The notes below the pieces were generated by a model that made no database searches, was not told the origin of the DNA, and saw only the letters and a program-made list of their open reading frames with translations. From NCBI RefSeq assembly GCF_051131705.1, contig NZ_CP180316.1:3224001-3288000 (forward strand): a stretch of 64,000 bases of DNA. Direction: 5' to 3'. The position numbers and the translations under genes were made by a program. This document shows positions 7,836 through 17,503 of this stretch, one piece after another. The stretch's first letter is position 1, and each line of letters begins with the position of its first letter. The DNA comes from Arthrobacter_M sp030063245 (lineage in GTDB: Bacteria; Actinomycetota; Actinomycetes; Actinomycetales; Micrococcaceae).

Positions 7836-8684
7836 CTACGGCCGAACGACTACGGTGCCGCTGGAGAGATCCTCAATCCGCGACAACACGTCCGGTGCCG
7901 TGAGGTTTTCCCCCAGCTGATTCGGCTTCCCCAAGCCGTGGTAATCCGACGAACCCGTCACCAGCAGCGCATGCCGGGCCGCCAACGCGCGCAGCCAGGC
8001 CTTTCCCTCCTCCGGATTGTCCCGGTGGTCCACCTCTACGCCCAGCAGGCCAGCGTCGATCATGTCCCGGAAAGTCTGCTCCCCTACCACCCGGCCGCGG
8101 GCCGAGGCCACCGGGTGAGCAAAAACGGGGACGCCTCCTGCCGCCCTGACCAGTTCAACGGCGCGCATCGGATCCGGCGCGTAATGCGAGACGTAATAGT
8201 GCGAATGCGAAGTCAGAATGCTGGCGAACGCCTCGCTCCGGTCCGCCACGACCCCCGCCGCGACGAGCGCATCGGCAATATGCGGCCGGCCGACCGTTGC
8301 CCCCGGCGCCATATGCTGGGTGACATCGTCCCAGTTCAGCGGATAATCTTCCGCCAACCGCTCCACCATGCGCTCCGCCCGGCTCAGCCTGGCGTCCTTG
8401 GCCTTGGTGATTTCCTCCAGCAGCCCAGGATGGGCCGGGTCATGCAGGTATGACAGCAGGTGGACGCTGATTCCCTCGGCGGTGCGGCAGGAAACCTCCA
8501 TGCCAGGCACCAGCGCCACACCGATTTCCCGCGCGGCCGTCGACGCCTCCGCCCAGCCGTCCGTGGTGTCGTGATCGGTCAGTGCCAGCGCGTCGAGGCC
8601 GGCGTCCCGGGCCGCGGCCAGTAAAACGGCCGGCGGCTGGGTTCCGTCCGAAACATTTGAATGGGTATGCAGATCGATCCTCAC
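7836..8684 (-). CDS. PHP-domain phosphoesterase (RNase AM / YciV-like)
   Basis: Predicted metal-dependent phosphoesterase of 282 residues. Metal-binding motifs of the PHP fold are visible: DLHTHSNVSDG at residues 4-14, LTDHDTTDGW at 35-44, PGMEVSC near 60, PHIADAL near 150, FAHPVA near 190 and TGSSDYHG near 244-251. E. coli YciV (Rnm/RNase AM) with this architecture acts as a 5'-3' exoribonuclease and on 3',5'-bisnucleotides; related actinobacterial enzymes act on phosphoadenosine phosphate-type substrates. Convergent with the lipid-kinase gene and divergent from aminopeptidase P 105 bases away. Exact substrate is unknown. Confidence 0.88.
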   Translation of the reverse strand: MRIDLHTHSNVSDGTQPPAVLLAAARDAGLDALALTDHDTTDGWAEASTAAREIGVALVPGMEVSCRTAEGISVHLLSYLHDPAHPGLLEEITKAKDARLSRAERMVERLAEDYPLNWDDVTQHMAPGATVGRPHIADALVAAGVVADRSEAFASILTSHSHYYVSHYAPDPMRAVELVRAAGGVPVFAHPVASARGRVVGEQTFRDMIDAGLLGVEVDHRDNPEEGKAWLRALAARHALLVTGSSDYHGLGKPNQLGENLTAPDVLSRIEDLSSGTVVVRP

Positions 8685-8788
8685 CCCTACAGCCTACGTC
8701 CGGCCGCTCCCGCATGCGGGCGCCCGCGCCGGACTCCGCCCCGGGCCGCCGGTGGCCCGATGTCGGGGCGCGGTGAGAGACTTAAGGG

Positions 8789-10381
8789 GTGAATGAGTCC
8801 CAGCAGAGCACCCCAGAGTCCGCATCCGCACAACAGCCCCTTGAGGACCGCGTGAACAACCGGTCGCAGAAGCCCCAGTCGGAGGCCTTCCGCGCCTTCA
8901 TGGCCAGCAACTGGGCCCCAGGGTCCACCACCCTGCCCGAGCGTGCGGACGTTGCGGACCATGCGGCGCGCCGTCGTCGTGCCGTGTCGGTGCAGTTCAA
9001 GGGCGAGCGCCTTGTCATCCCGGCGGGTGCGCTGAAGGTCCGGTCCAATGACACGGACTACCGATTCCGCCCGCATTCAGGCTTTGCCCACTTGACGGGT
9101 CTGGGAGTGGATCACGAACCGGACGCCGTCCTGATTTTGGAGCCGACGGACGAAGGAGAGGGCGACGACGGCGGCAACCACCGCGCCACGCTCTACTTCC
9201 GTCCGCTGGCCGGCCGGGACACGGCACAGTTCTACGCTGATGCGCGCTCGGGCGAATTTTGGATCGGTCCGCGCCCCACGCTGGAGGAATTCACCGCGCG
9301 GCTGGGGCTGGCCACCGCCCATATTGACGAGCTGGAAATGGCGGTCACGAAGAACGTGGGTGAAACCTCAGTCGGCGGTGTTTCGGTCCGTCTGGTCCGC
9401 AAGGTCGACGAAAACCTCGACGCTCTGGTCGATACCGCCCGGTACAACACGGCCAAAGACCCGGATCAGCTGGATCTCAGCGCACTGGATGCCCTCGATG
9501 ACAAGCTCACCGAGGCGCTCTCCGAACTGCGTCTGATCAAGGACGAGTGGGAAGTCGAGCAGATGCGGATCGCCGTCGCGGCGACGGTGGCCGGTTTTGA
9601 GGAAATCATCAAGGCCCTGCCCCGCGCCATCACGCATCCGCGCGGCGAACGCGTGGTGGAGGGCGCGTTCTTTGCCCGCGCCCGCGAGGAGGGCAACGAG
9701 CTCGGCTATGACACCATCGCGGCGGCCGGCAATAACGCCACCATCCTGCACTGGACGCGCAACACCGGTACGGTCAAGGCCGGCGAGCTGATTCTGGTCG
9801 ACGCAGGCGTGGAGGCGGATTCGCTCTACACCGCTGACGTCACGCGCACCGTCCCCGTGAACGGCGAATACACCGAAACCCAGCGCAAGGTCTACCAAGC
9901 CGTGCTCGACGCTGCCGATGCCGCCTTCGCCGTCGCCGTCCCGGGCCGGAAGTTCCGCGATGTGCACACCGCGGCTATGGAGGTTCTCGCCGCGCGGCTG
10001 GAAGAGTGGGGACTGCTGCCGGTGTCCGCCGAAATCGCGCTCTCCGCCGAGGGTCAGCACCACCGTCGCTGGATGCCGCACGGTACGAGCCACCACCTGG
10101 GCCTGGACGTGCATGACTGCGCGCAGGCCAAGCGCGAGCTCTACCTGGACGGCATCATCACCGAGGGGATGATCTTCACCATCGAACCCGGCCTGTACTT
10201 CAAGGATGAGGATCTCGGGATCGGCGCCGAATACCGCGGCATCGGCGTCCGGATCGAAGACGACATCCTGATCACCGCCGACGGCCCGGTCAACCTCAGC
10301 TCGGCGCTGCCCCGCACCCCGGACGAGGTTGAGTCCTGGATGGCCGGCATTTATGGCGCCGAGGCGGCAGCCGCGAACTGA
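8789..10381 (+). CDS. Xaa-Pro aminopeptidase P family metallopeptidase
   Basis: A 530-residue M24B peptidase releasing N-terminal residues before proline. The N-terminal AMP_N domain spans about residues 60-215 and the pita-bread catalytic domain about 255-500. Metal ligands are visible as VDAG (in ELILVDAGVE), TADVTRT, HGTSHHLGLDVHD, EPGLYF and GVRIEDD, the expected Asp-Asp-His-Glu-Glu set. GTG at 8789 was taken as start; a GTG at 8850 with GAGG upstream is a credible alternative that would remove a poorly conserved leader. Cytoplasmic, no signal peptide. Followed immediately by the RHS remnant on the opposite strand. Confidence 0.93.
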   Translation: MNESQQSTPESASAQQPLEDRVNNRSQKPQSEAFRAFMASNWAPGSTTLPERADVADHAARRRRAVSVQFKGERLVIPAGALKVRSNDTDYRFRPHSGFAHLTGLGVDHEPDAVLILEPTDEGEGDDGGNHRATLYFRPLAGRDTAQFYADARSGEFWIGPRPTLEEFTARLGLATAHIDELEMAVTKNVGETSVGGVSVRLVRKVDENLDALVDTARYNTAKDPDQLDLSALDALDDKLTEALSELRLIKDEWEVEQMRIAVAATVAGFEEIIKALPRAITHPRGERVVEGAFFARAREEGNELGYDTIAAAGNNATILHWTRNTGTVKAGELILVDAGVEADSLYTADVTRTVPVNGEYTETQRKVYQAVLDAADAAFAVAVPGRKFRDVHTAAMEVLAARLEEWGLLPVSAEIALSAEGQHHRRWMPHGTSHHLGLDVHDCAQAKRELYLDGIITEGMIFTIEPGLYFKDEDLGIGAEYRGIGVRIEDDILITADGPVNLSSALPRTPDEVESWMAGIYGAEAAAAN

Positions 10382-10386
10382 CGCCG

Positions 10387-12398
10387 TCACCCGGCCCGGG
10401 TCTGGGTGGGCGCCGCGAGCGTCGGGACTGCGGGCATCGTGGTGTCGGTGCCGTAGCGGATGTCGTTGCGGGTCAGGGTGGCGAGGCGTTCGAGGAGGGC
10501 CCGGAAACTGTAGGCAGGGGCCCCGTCGGCGGTGGTCCGCCGGCTGGCTTTGGTCTGCGCGGCGGTGGAGCGTTGTGCGGGGGCAACGGGGTGGAACGTA
10601 CCCGGTTTGGTGGACGGGGTGCTGGTTAGTCCGGGTTCCCGACTGTAGGAGACTACGTTTATGGGTTCCACTCGCAGGAGCTCCAGCCCGGGGGAGCTGA
10701 TCTGATTGGCCGCGTTCGCGGTGAACGTTTGACTGCTCGTGGTGGCCCCGGTGCTGGTGGCGGTGAGCCGGTTCCCCCGCGCGTCGTACGTGTAAGTGTA
10801 GGTGGTGGGGCGGTGCCGCCGGTTACCGCTGCCTTCGTGAGCTGACCAGCCCGGTCGTAGGTGTAGGCGGTGACGGCGTTGGTGAGGTTGTCCTTCACCC
10901 ATTGAATATTCGACCGGTCCGCGGATGCGGTAGCGGGGCACGTCGGGGCGGTCGAGCCGGCCGCGTGGCAGTATGTCAGGTCCATCACGGGCCGGTTGTC
11001 GGTATCCCCGGTGCCGACCTGGGAAGTGGTGCGGGTGACGCGTCCGGTGGTGTCGTAATCGGTGTGGGAGTGCGCGGCCCAGGTCGTGTGCCCGGTGTTG
11101 GCGTCCATCCAGATATCGGTGCGCCGTCCCCGGTCATCGGTCGCGAACGCCAGAACATGATTCCCGGAGTTGTACCGGTACGTCAACGAGGTCGGGACAT
11201 TGGAGGTATCGAAGGCATAGCTCGTGGTCCTGCGGGTGTCCGTGGTGGAGGCAAGATTGGAGGCCTTGTCGTAGGTGTAGGTGATGGTCCCGCCGCCGGC
11301 GGTATTCGCCCGGGAGGTCAGCCGGTCCATTTGGTCATACCCGTAGGACGTGGTCCCGGCCCCGTCGGTGGCCGTCAACGGACGCCCCCACACATCGTAT
11401 GTGAAGGCGCGGGCGCCCAGGGATGACCCGATCACCGGAGTCACGGAGGTCAGCTGATGGTTAGCATCGTAGCCGTAGGCGGTTTTGTTCGTCCCGTTCC
11501 CCGGTGCGGCGGCGGTGGCGGCGGTCCCGTCCGGGTCGCGGCCATCGCGTCCGTGGTGGTCATGGTGTTCCCGGCCCCGTCGAAGCTGTACAGGGACTGG
11601 TTGCCCGCATCATTGGTCGCCGACGTCGCCAGATACTTCGTGTTCGCGGCGGTGTTCCCATACGCGGCCTGCCCGGTCGCACCACCGGCCGTCCGGGAGG
11701 CGGTAACGGAATGACCGGTGTTCGCCCCGAACGTATTCGTTGTCATGCCTGCGGTGGCCCCGGTGCCCTGCGTCGCGGTGAGGGTGTCGAAATCCCCGGT
11801 ATAGGTTGCCGACCTGGCCCGGCCCAGCGGATCCGTCGCGCTGGCGACCCGCCGGCCGTGGTGAGCGCGTACGTGGTGTGCGGGCCGGTGGCTACGGCCA
11901 CGCCCTGGTCGGTGTCCGGGCCCGCGACCAGGGTCTGCATCCCGGAGGGGTAGGTAAACCGGGCGTTGGCGGTGCGGTCCGCGAAGGAGATGGTCTGCCC
12001 GTCCGTATTGAACGTCACCACCGTGGCGGTGGTGCGGGAAGTCAGGGTGTAACCGGTACCGGTTTTGACTAGGTCCGCTTTCACCCCGGCCGGGGCCGTG
12101 AACGCCGTCGTCGATCCGGAAACCGGGGTGAAAAGGGCGGAGTACCCGTCCCCGGCCGTGTACAGCACACCCGTGGGCGTGGTGGTCAGGGAACCGCGGC
12201 GCCCAGGGCCAGGGTCCAGCGCGGGGCGATACTGCCGGCGTATGTGGTGGCGGAGCGGGAGTTATAGACCACGCCCAGCGGCAACTCGGCGTTGATGTCC
12301 GGCAACGACAAACGCGTCAGGGACACCATCAGGTTTCCCGTGCCGACATCGACGGACGCGTTGACCTGGCCAGTGATCCGCCGCGCAGCGCTGTACCC
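10387..12398 (-). pseudogene. RHS/YD-repeat protein remnant
   Basis: Read on the minus strand the region encodes a nearly continuous RHS-type protein in changing frames. From 12398: GQVNASVDVGTGNLMVSLTR and PLGVVYNSRS, the usual RHS N-terminal block. Then TAGDGYSALFTPVSGS, FTYPSGMQTLVAG, many YD repeats such as FTYDVWGRPLTATDGAG, YGYDQMDRLTS, YTYDKASNLAST and YTYDARGNRLTATS, ending near 10390. Frame changes are needed near 12195, 11850, 11515 and 10810, mostly in G/C runs, and a TAG stands directly upstream at 12399-12401, so the 5' end is missing. No RHS core PxxxxDPxG boundary or toxin tip is visible. It lies between the aminopeptidase and general-stress genes and looks like an inserted and decaying gene, although the frameshifts could be sequence errors. 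Confidence 0.85.
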
Positions 12399-12667
12399 CT
12401 AAAAGCTTCATGATTCCCCCAATAGAGACCGAGTAATAGACCTCACCATAAGCCCATGGAATCCTGTTTTGCATAGAGCAAAACGTGGACTTACCGAAGA
12501 CGTCCGATTACATAGGTCTCCGGTCGTACCGATTCTCCGACTCGATATCTTTTACCGATGAGAAACCGAGCGTTCCTTGGTCACGTCGGCAGCTTATTCT
12601 CAGGGCACTTGCCTCGTGTGCATATGGCCCTCAATGATCCGCGGTCGCCAACGGCTGCATCCCGTTA

Positions 12668-13540
12668 TTACCGGTCGGCAGGGGGCGCGGGTTGCCGGGC
12701 ATCGTCAGTGTCAACTGGTGCAGGATCCTGCTCAGGAGTCGGCGGAACCTCCGCGGCGGGTGGGTTCTCCGGGCTCTGCGGCAAACGGATGCCGTACTGC
12801 GGGCGGCCATCCGGCAGGTCCGAGTACGTCCCCGGAGTTTTTCCGGTGGTGGGGATCACGGCGCCTTCGACGGGTGTCTCTTGGCCCTGCGTGCTGCCCG
12901 CGCTCCTGTCCTCTTCCGGTGCCGAGCCATACGGATCGGTCCAGCCGTTCGGCCGGGCCGGCGGCGGCTGGATGGGCTGGCTGCGCTGGGCCGGCGGCTG
13001 GTAGAGCTGCCCCGCCTGGGCCGGATGGGCCGCGCCCTTGCTCATCGGCAGCTGGGACAGCAGCCGGCGCGCCTCGGACGAGACCTCGACGCCGACAATA
13101 ACGTCATAGCTGGAGGCAAGAACCTGGCTGGTGGAGGTGAAGTCCCGTTTCCCGCGCTGCATGGCGTAGCTGGCGATCCCGAAGAGCATCCAGAAGGCGG
13201 CACCCATCAGAATGGAGGTCATCATGGAGAAGTAGCCGCCGCCGGTGGCCGAACTGGAGGCAAAGAAGGACAGCAGCACACCGACGAACAATCCGAACCA
13301 GGCACCGGTCAAGGCGCCCGACAGGGCGACACGCGGGTAGCTGAGCTTACCGGTGACGCGCTCCACCATTTTCAGATCGTTGCCCACGATGGACACCTGC
13401 TGGACCGGGAATTTCTGGTCCGCAAGATAGTCCACTGCCTTCTGGGCGTCGAGGTAGGAGGTGTAGGAGCCTACGGTATCTCCGACCGGAACAGCACGAG
13501 CTGAGTCCACGCCGCGGGTACGTCCAAAAAGATTTGCCAT
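12668..13540 (-). CDS. General stress protein with YflT-like domain and two membrane segments
   Basis: A 290-residue protein. Residues ~20-65 (GSYTSYLDAQKAVDYLADQKF...VSIVGNDLKMVERVTG) match the general-stress-protein 17M/YflT-like ferredoxin-like domain. Two membrane helices follow (about 75-97 and 105-125), then a segment ending in the repeat of the domain fold (SSYDVIVGVEVSSEARRLLSQL). The last ~110 residues are Pro/Gln/Gly-rich and probably disordered. Start ATG at 13540. Divergent from the MgtE_N/CBS gene, with 163 bases between them. Function unknown; the association with stress is by family. Confidence 0.85.
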   Translation of the reverse strand: MANLFGRTRGVDSARAVPVGDTVGSYTSYLDAQKAVDYLADQKFPVQQVSIVGNDLKMVERVTGKLSYPRVALSGALTGAWFGLFVGVLLSFFASSSATGGGYFSMMTSILMGAAFWMLFGIASYAMQRGKRDFTSTSQVLASSYDVIVGVEVSSEARRLLSQLPMSKGAAHPAQAGQLYQPPAQRSQPIQPPPARPNGWTDPYGSAPEEDRSAGSTQGQETPVEGAVIPTTGKTPGTYSDLPDGRPQYGIRLPQSPENPPAAEVPPTPEQDPAPVDTDDARQPAPPADR

Positions 13541-13703
13541 ACTTCATTGTCTCCCATGATTCTTACTGCGCGCAGGGATATCGCTGGCAGTGAACCGCGC
13601 GCGCCCCGCCGCCGGCTGTCAGGGAGCCTAAGGGACCGGAATCGAACGCCACAATGGGGACCGGAATTCCCCCATTTGGCGGCTTGCAACGTAGCCTGTA
13701 GTA

Positions 13704-14987
13704 GTGAGCACCAATCCCTCACGCGTCTTCGTTGCGCGTCTCCTCGGACTCGACGTTTTTGACCCGCTGGGTGACCGGCTGGGACGACTGCGTGACGTCG
13801 TCGTGCTCGCCCGCGGAGTCAGCGGAGCCCCGCACGCGGTGGGCATCGTCGTCGAAGTCCCGGGTAAAAAACGCGTCTTCGTGCCGATGACCCGCGTGAC
13901 CTCGATGGAACAAACGCAGATCATCTGCACCGGTCTGGTCAATCTGCGCCGTTTTGAACAGCGCGGCGCGGAAATGCTGGTGGTTGGGGAGCTCTTTGAC
14001 CGCAAGGTCACGTTGACCGACGGCAGCGGCGAAGCCGTGGTGGAAGACATCGCCATGGATGAGATGCGCAACGGTGACTGGCTGATCTCGAAGCTGTTCG
14101 TCCGCCGTGGATCGTCCACCTCGCGGCTGCGCGGGCTGCGCCGCGGTCACACCATGCTGATCGACTGGTCTGACGCCAATCAGGGCGAAAATACCGAACC
14201 GCAGGGCGCCAGCCAGTTTGTCGCCACGCATGAAGATCTCAAACCCGCGGACTTTGCCGATGCGCTGCAGGAAATGAGCGATAAGCGGCGCATGGAGGTG
14301 GCCAGCGAGCTCCAGGATGAGCGGCTGGCGGACGTGCTGCAGGAGCTGCCGGAAGAGGACCAGGTCCAGCTGCTTTCCGCGCTGGACAAGGAGCGTGCAG
14401 CGGATGTGCTCGAGGAGATGGATCCCGATGACGCCGCGGATCTGCTGGCGGATCTCTCCCCGGCCAAGGCCGAGGAACTGCTTGCGCTGATGAACCCGGA
14501 CGACGCCGACGACGTCCGCCGTCTATTGCAGTACGACGACGACACGGCCGGCGGTCTGATGACGCCGGTGCCGGTGATCCTCCCTCCGGAGGCGACCGTG
14601 GCCGAGGCGCTCGCGCACGTGCGCAGCGAGGAACTTTCCCCCGCACTGGCCTCCGCCATCTTCATTTGCCGGCCGCCGCTGGAAACACCGACGGGGCGGT
14701 TCCTCGGTGTGGTGCATATCCAGCAGCTTTTACGCAGCGCCCCGCCGGAACAGCTCGGAACCATCGTGGACACCATGCTGGAACCCGTCTCCGATCATGC
14801 CACTGTCAGCGAGGTCAGCCACATCATGGCCTCCTACAATCTCAATTCCCTGCCGGTGGTTAATAAGGCCGGCCGCTTAGTCGGGGCGGTGACTGTTGAC
14901 GACCTCCTGGACCACCTGCTCCCGGACGATTGGCGAACCCATGATGACGGTGCCCCGATAAGAAGACTGGGAGGCCGAATTGGCTGA
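13704..14987 (+). CDS. PRC-barrel-like / MgtE N-terminal / CBS protein without transport domain
   Basis: A 427-residue cytosolic protein. Residues 1-150 resemble PRC-barrel-type beta domains (RVFVARLLGLDVFDPLGDRLGRLRDVVV). Residues ~180-285 are an MgtE N-terminal superhelical domain with repeated motifs LADVLQELPEEDQVQLL, AADVLEEMDPDDAADLL and DADDVRRLLQYDDDTAGGLM. Residues ~290-415 form a CBS pair (MTPVPVILPPEATVAEAL ... VGAVTVDDLLDHLLPDDW). The transmembrane MgtE channel is absent, so it is a Mg2+- or nucleotide-sensing protein rather than a transporter. It overlaps by 8 bases the DUF1003 membrane-protein gene, suggesting the two act together. GTG start. Confidence 0.85.
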   Translation: MSTNPSRVFVARLLGLDVFDPLGDRLGRLRDVVVLARGVSGAPHAVGIVVEVPGKKRVFVPMTRVTSMEQTQIICTGLVNLRRFEQRGAEMLVVGELFDRKVTLTDGSGEAVVEDIAMDEMRNGDWLISKLFVRRGSSTSRLRGLRRGHTMLIDWSDANQGENTEPQGASQFVATHEDLKPADFADALQEMSDKRRMEVASELQDERLADVLQELPEEDQVQLLSALDKERAADVLEEMDPDDAADLLADLSPAKAEELLALMNPDDADDVRRLLQYDDDTAGGLMTPVPVILPPEATVAEALAHVRSEELSPALASAIFICRPPLETPTGRFLGVVHIQQLLRSAPPEQLGTIVDTMLEPVSDHATVSEVSHIMASYNLNSLPVVNKAGRLVGAVTVDDLLDHLLPDDWRTHDDGAPIRRLGGRIG

Positions 14988-15609
14988 GAAGCGCCCGTCC
15001 AAGGCCGGCGACCTGGACACCCCCCGCGAGCTAAGATCACGCATGCTGCCGAACTTCGCCAGCGATCCTGACACCTTCGGCCGCTTCGCCGAGCGCTTCG
15101 CGCGGTACATGGGCACGGCGAACTTCCTGCTTTACATGACGATTTTTGTGATCCTCTGGATTGCCTTCAATGTAATCGGACTGTTCGGGTTCCAGTGGGA
15201 TCCATACCCATTCATCCTGCTGAACCTGTTTTTCTCCACCCAGGCTTCCTACGCCGCGCCCCTGATCCTGCTGGCGCAGAACCGGCAGGATGACCGGGAC
15301 CGCGTCACGATCGAACAGGACCGTGCCCGGGATGAGCGCAACCTGGCGGACACCGAGTACCTGACCCGCGAGGTGGCCGCCCTGCGGATCTCGCTGCGGG
15401 AAGTCTCTACCCGTGACTTTGTCAGGTCCGAGCTGCGGTCGCTGTTGGAGGAGCTGTTGGCGGCCCAGGACCAGGAGACGGATAGCGAAACGCCGGCGCA
15501 GGAGATGCGCGAAAGATCCCGGGACAGCCGGGGGCCGGGGAGACCGCAGAATTCCGGCAAAACCCGTCAGCCCAAGAGCGTCGCTCCCGCGGCGGGTCCG
15601 GTTATCTGA
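14980..15609 (+). CDS. DUF1003 membrane protein
   Basis: A 209-residue protein with two membrane helices, NFLLYMTIFVILWIAFNVIG (about 45-66) and the region PFILLNLFFSTQASYAAPLILL (about 74-95), followed by NRQDDRDR, the conserved DUF1003 end of the membrane part. A charged coiled-coil-like region and basic tail follow. The start is a TTG with GGAGG seven bases upstream, inside the end of the preceding MgtE_N/CBS gene. Family function is unknown; coupling to a CBS/MgtE_N sensor suggests a membrane partner for that protein. Mrp follows 3 bases downstream, so the three genes form an operon. Confidence 0.88.
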   Translation: MAEKRPSKAGDLDTPRELRSRMLPNFASDPDTFGRFAERFARYMGTANFLLYMTIFVILWIAFNVIGLFGFQWDPYPFILLNLFFSTQASYAAPLILLAQNRQDDRDRVTIEQDRARDERNLADTEYLTREVAALRISLREVSTRDFVRSELRSLLEELLAAQDQETDSETPAQEMRERSRDSRGPGRPQNSGKTRQPKSVAPAAGPVI

Positions 15610-15612
15610 GCG

Positions 15613-16803
15613 ATGCCGGATGACATGAACGCAGCGGACCGGATGCCGGCGCGGGCCACCACCACGGGGCCGCGCGAGGCAGACCTGCGGGCCGCGCTGG
15701 CCGGCGTCATCGACCCGGAGCTGCGCCGGCCGATCACCGAGCTGGGCATGGTCGGGGATTTAACGGTCGACGACGGCGGCCGGGTACGCGCCGTCGTCCG
15801 GCTCACCATTGCCGGCTGCCCAATGCGGGATACGCTCAGCTCCGACACGGCACGGGCGCTTGGCGAGGTGGCCGGCGTCACCGGTGTTGACGTGGAGCTG
15901 ATCGTGATGAGCACCGAGGAGCGGCAGGCCCTGAAGGAACGGCTCAAGGGCTCCGGCGGCAGCCGCGGCATCCCGTTCAACGCCCCCGACTCCCTGACGC
16001 GCATCTACGCAGTGGCCAGCGGTAAGGGCGGTGTCGGCAAATCCAGCGTCACCGTAAATCTGGCCTGTGCGATGGCTGCCAAAGGCCTGCGCGTGGGCAT
16101 CGTGGACGCGGATGTTTACGGCTTTTCCGTCCCGGGCCTGATGGGATTGACGCAGCAAGGGATCACCCAGAGCCCCACCCGGGTGGATGAAATGATCCTG
16201 CCGCCGGTGGCCTACGGCGTGAAGGTCATCTCGATCGGCATGTTCGTCACCGGCAACCAACCGGTGGCCTGGCGCGGGCCAATGCTGCACCGGGCGCTGG
16301 AGCAGTTCCTTACCGATGTCTACTTCGGGGATTTGGACGTGCTGTTCCTGGATCTGCCGCCCGGAACCGGGGATGTGGCTATTTCGGTGGCGCAGCTGCT
16401 GCCCAAAGCGGAGATCCTGGTCGTCACCACGCCGCAGGCCGCCGCCGCTGACGTGGCCGAACGTGCGGGGGCCATCGCGCTGCAGACCGGGCAGAAGGTG
16501 GCGGGCGTGATCGAAAACATGTCCTTTTTGACCCTGCCGGATGGCAGTATCATGGACCTCTTCGGTTCCGGCGGCGGCAGGCTGCTGGCGGAGCGGCTCA
16601 CCCGGACGGTGAATGCTCCGGTGCCGCTGCTGGGCCAGATCCCGCTGGACATTGCTCTGCGCGAAGGCGGGGACAACGGGGCCCCGGTAGTGCAGTGCGC
16701 GCCGGCATCGGCCGCCGCCGACGCGCTGCAGGAGATCGCCGATCAGCTGGCGTCGCGGCCGCGCGGCCTGTCCGGACTCAAACTCGGTATCACGCCGGGC
16801 TAG
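15613..16803 (+). CDS. Mrp/NBP35-family iron-sulfur carrier ATPase
   Basis: A 396-residue P-loop protein predicted to bind and hand over Fe-S clusters. Residues ~20-105 are a MIP18/DUF59 domain (DLRAALAGVIDPELRRPITELGMV). The deviant Walker A GKGGVGKSSVTVNLA lies at about 136-150, followed by DADVYGFSVPGLMG, and DLPPGTGDVAISVAQLLP is the switch II region. The usual C-terminal CxxC is not visible, as in many actinobacterial members. Third gene of the CBS/DUF1003/mrp operon and convergent with tatB, the arrangement found in mycobacteria. Confidence 0.92.
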   Translation: MPDDMNAADRMPARATTTGPREADLRAALAGVIDPELRRPITELGMVGDLTVDDGGRVRAVVRLTIAGCPMRDTLSSDTARALGEVAGVTGVDVELIVMSTEERQALKERLKGSGGSRGIPFNAPDSLTRIYAVASGKGGVGKSSVTVNLACAMAAKGLRVGIVDADVYGFSVPGLMGLTQQGITQSPTRVDEMILPPVAYGVKVISIGMFVTGNQPVAWRGPMLHRALEQFLTDVYFGDLDVLFLDLPPGTGDVAISVAQLLPKAEILVVTTPQAAAADVAERAGAIALQTGQKVAGVIENMSFLTLPDGSIMDLFGSGGGRLLAERLTRTVNAPVPLLGQIPLDIALREGGDNGAPVVQCAPASAAADALQEIADQLASRPRGLSGLKLGITPG

Positions 16804-16856
16804 CAGGATTCAGGCTCCCCCGGGCCAGGCGGCGTCGTGCGCCGGGTCCGGCGAAA

Positions 16857-17348
16857 CTACGTCGCTTCGAGGTCGAAGGGTGCCCGCTCTCCGGCGGTCA
16901 GCCGTTCGAACGTTTTCGCCGGCTCAGGGCCGCCAGCCGGGCCACCCCACATTGCGGTGTCGTGCGGTCCCGTGCCGTTTGGTGACGCGCCATTTGGTGA
17001 CGCGCCGTTCGGCGATACGCCATCGGTGATCATGCCGGATGCTGCCCCGGCCGCGACCGGCGCGGAGGGGCTGACCGGCTTGGCCGGAGCTTCTTCGTCG
17101 TCCATCAAAGCGTCACGAATGATCCGGCGCGGATCGTACTGACGCGGGTCAAGCTTCTTCCAGTCGATCTCGTCCAGATCTACGCCGGCTTCGTCCTTGA
17201 TGGTCTCCCGCGCCCCGGCCGCCATCCGACGGACCTCACGAATCAGGTTTTTGAGCTTCTCAACGTATTCGGGCAGCCGCTGAGGGCCGATCACCAACAC
17301 TGCCACGATGGCAATGATGATCAACTCCGGAGTATTGATTCCAAACAC
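16857..17348 (-). CDS. tatB: Twin-arginine translocase subunit TatB
   Basis: Membrane component of the Tat export receptor for folded proteins. The N-terminal helix FGINTPELIIIAIVAVLVIG (residues 2-21) is followed by the conserved GPQRLPE hinge and an amphipathic helix YVEKLKNLIREVRRMA, the standard TatA/B layout. A 163-residue length with a disordered acidic tail suits actinobacterial TatB. The tail contains SPNGA repeats from a 15-base tandem repeat at about 16974-17018. It lies 155 bases downstream of sigE on the same strand, matching the sigE-tatB neighbourhood of mycobacteria but without the usual anti-sigma gene between. Confidence 0.88.
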   Translation of the reverse strand: MFGINTPELIIIAIVAVLVIGPQRLPEYVEKLKNLIREVRRMAAGARETIKDEAGVDLDEIDWKKLDPRQYDPRRIIRDALMDDEEAPAKPVSPSAPVAAGAASGMITDGVSPNGASPNGASPNGTGPHDTAMWGGPAGGPEPAKTFERLTAGERAPFDLEAT

Positions 17349-17503
17349 CTTAGGAAGATTACCCTCTCCAGCTGAAAAGCAACGATTTAGCGCTGCCGCC
17401 CATTATGCCGGATTCTTGCGACCATATGGGGGACTCGGCGGCACCGGCCCACCACCACGACATCGGCCTGCCGACGCCGTCGGACCGCAGCCGGATGCCT
17501 CGG

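Noticed and set aside
10387..12398. Active RHS polymorphic toxin-immunity locus
   Set aside because: No RHS core boundary, no recognisable toxin domain, no downstream immunity gene, and the reading frame is broken several times.
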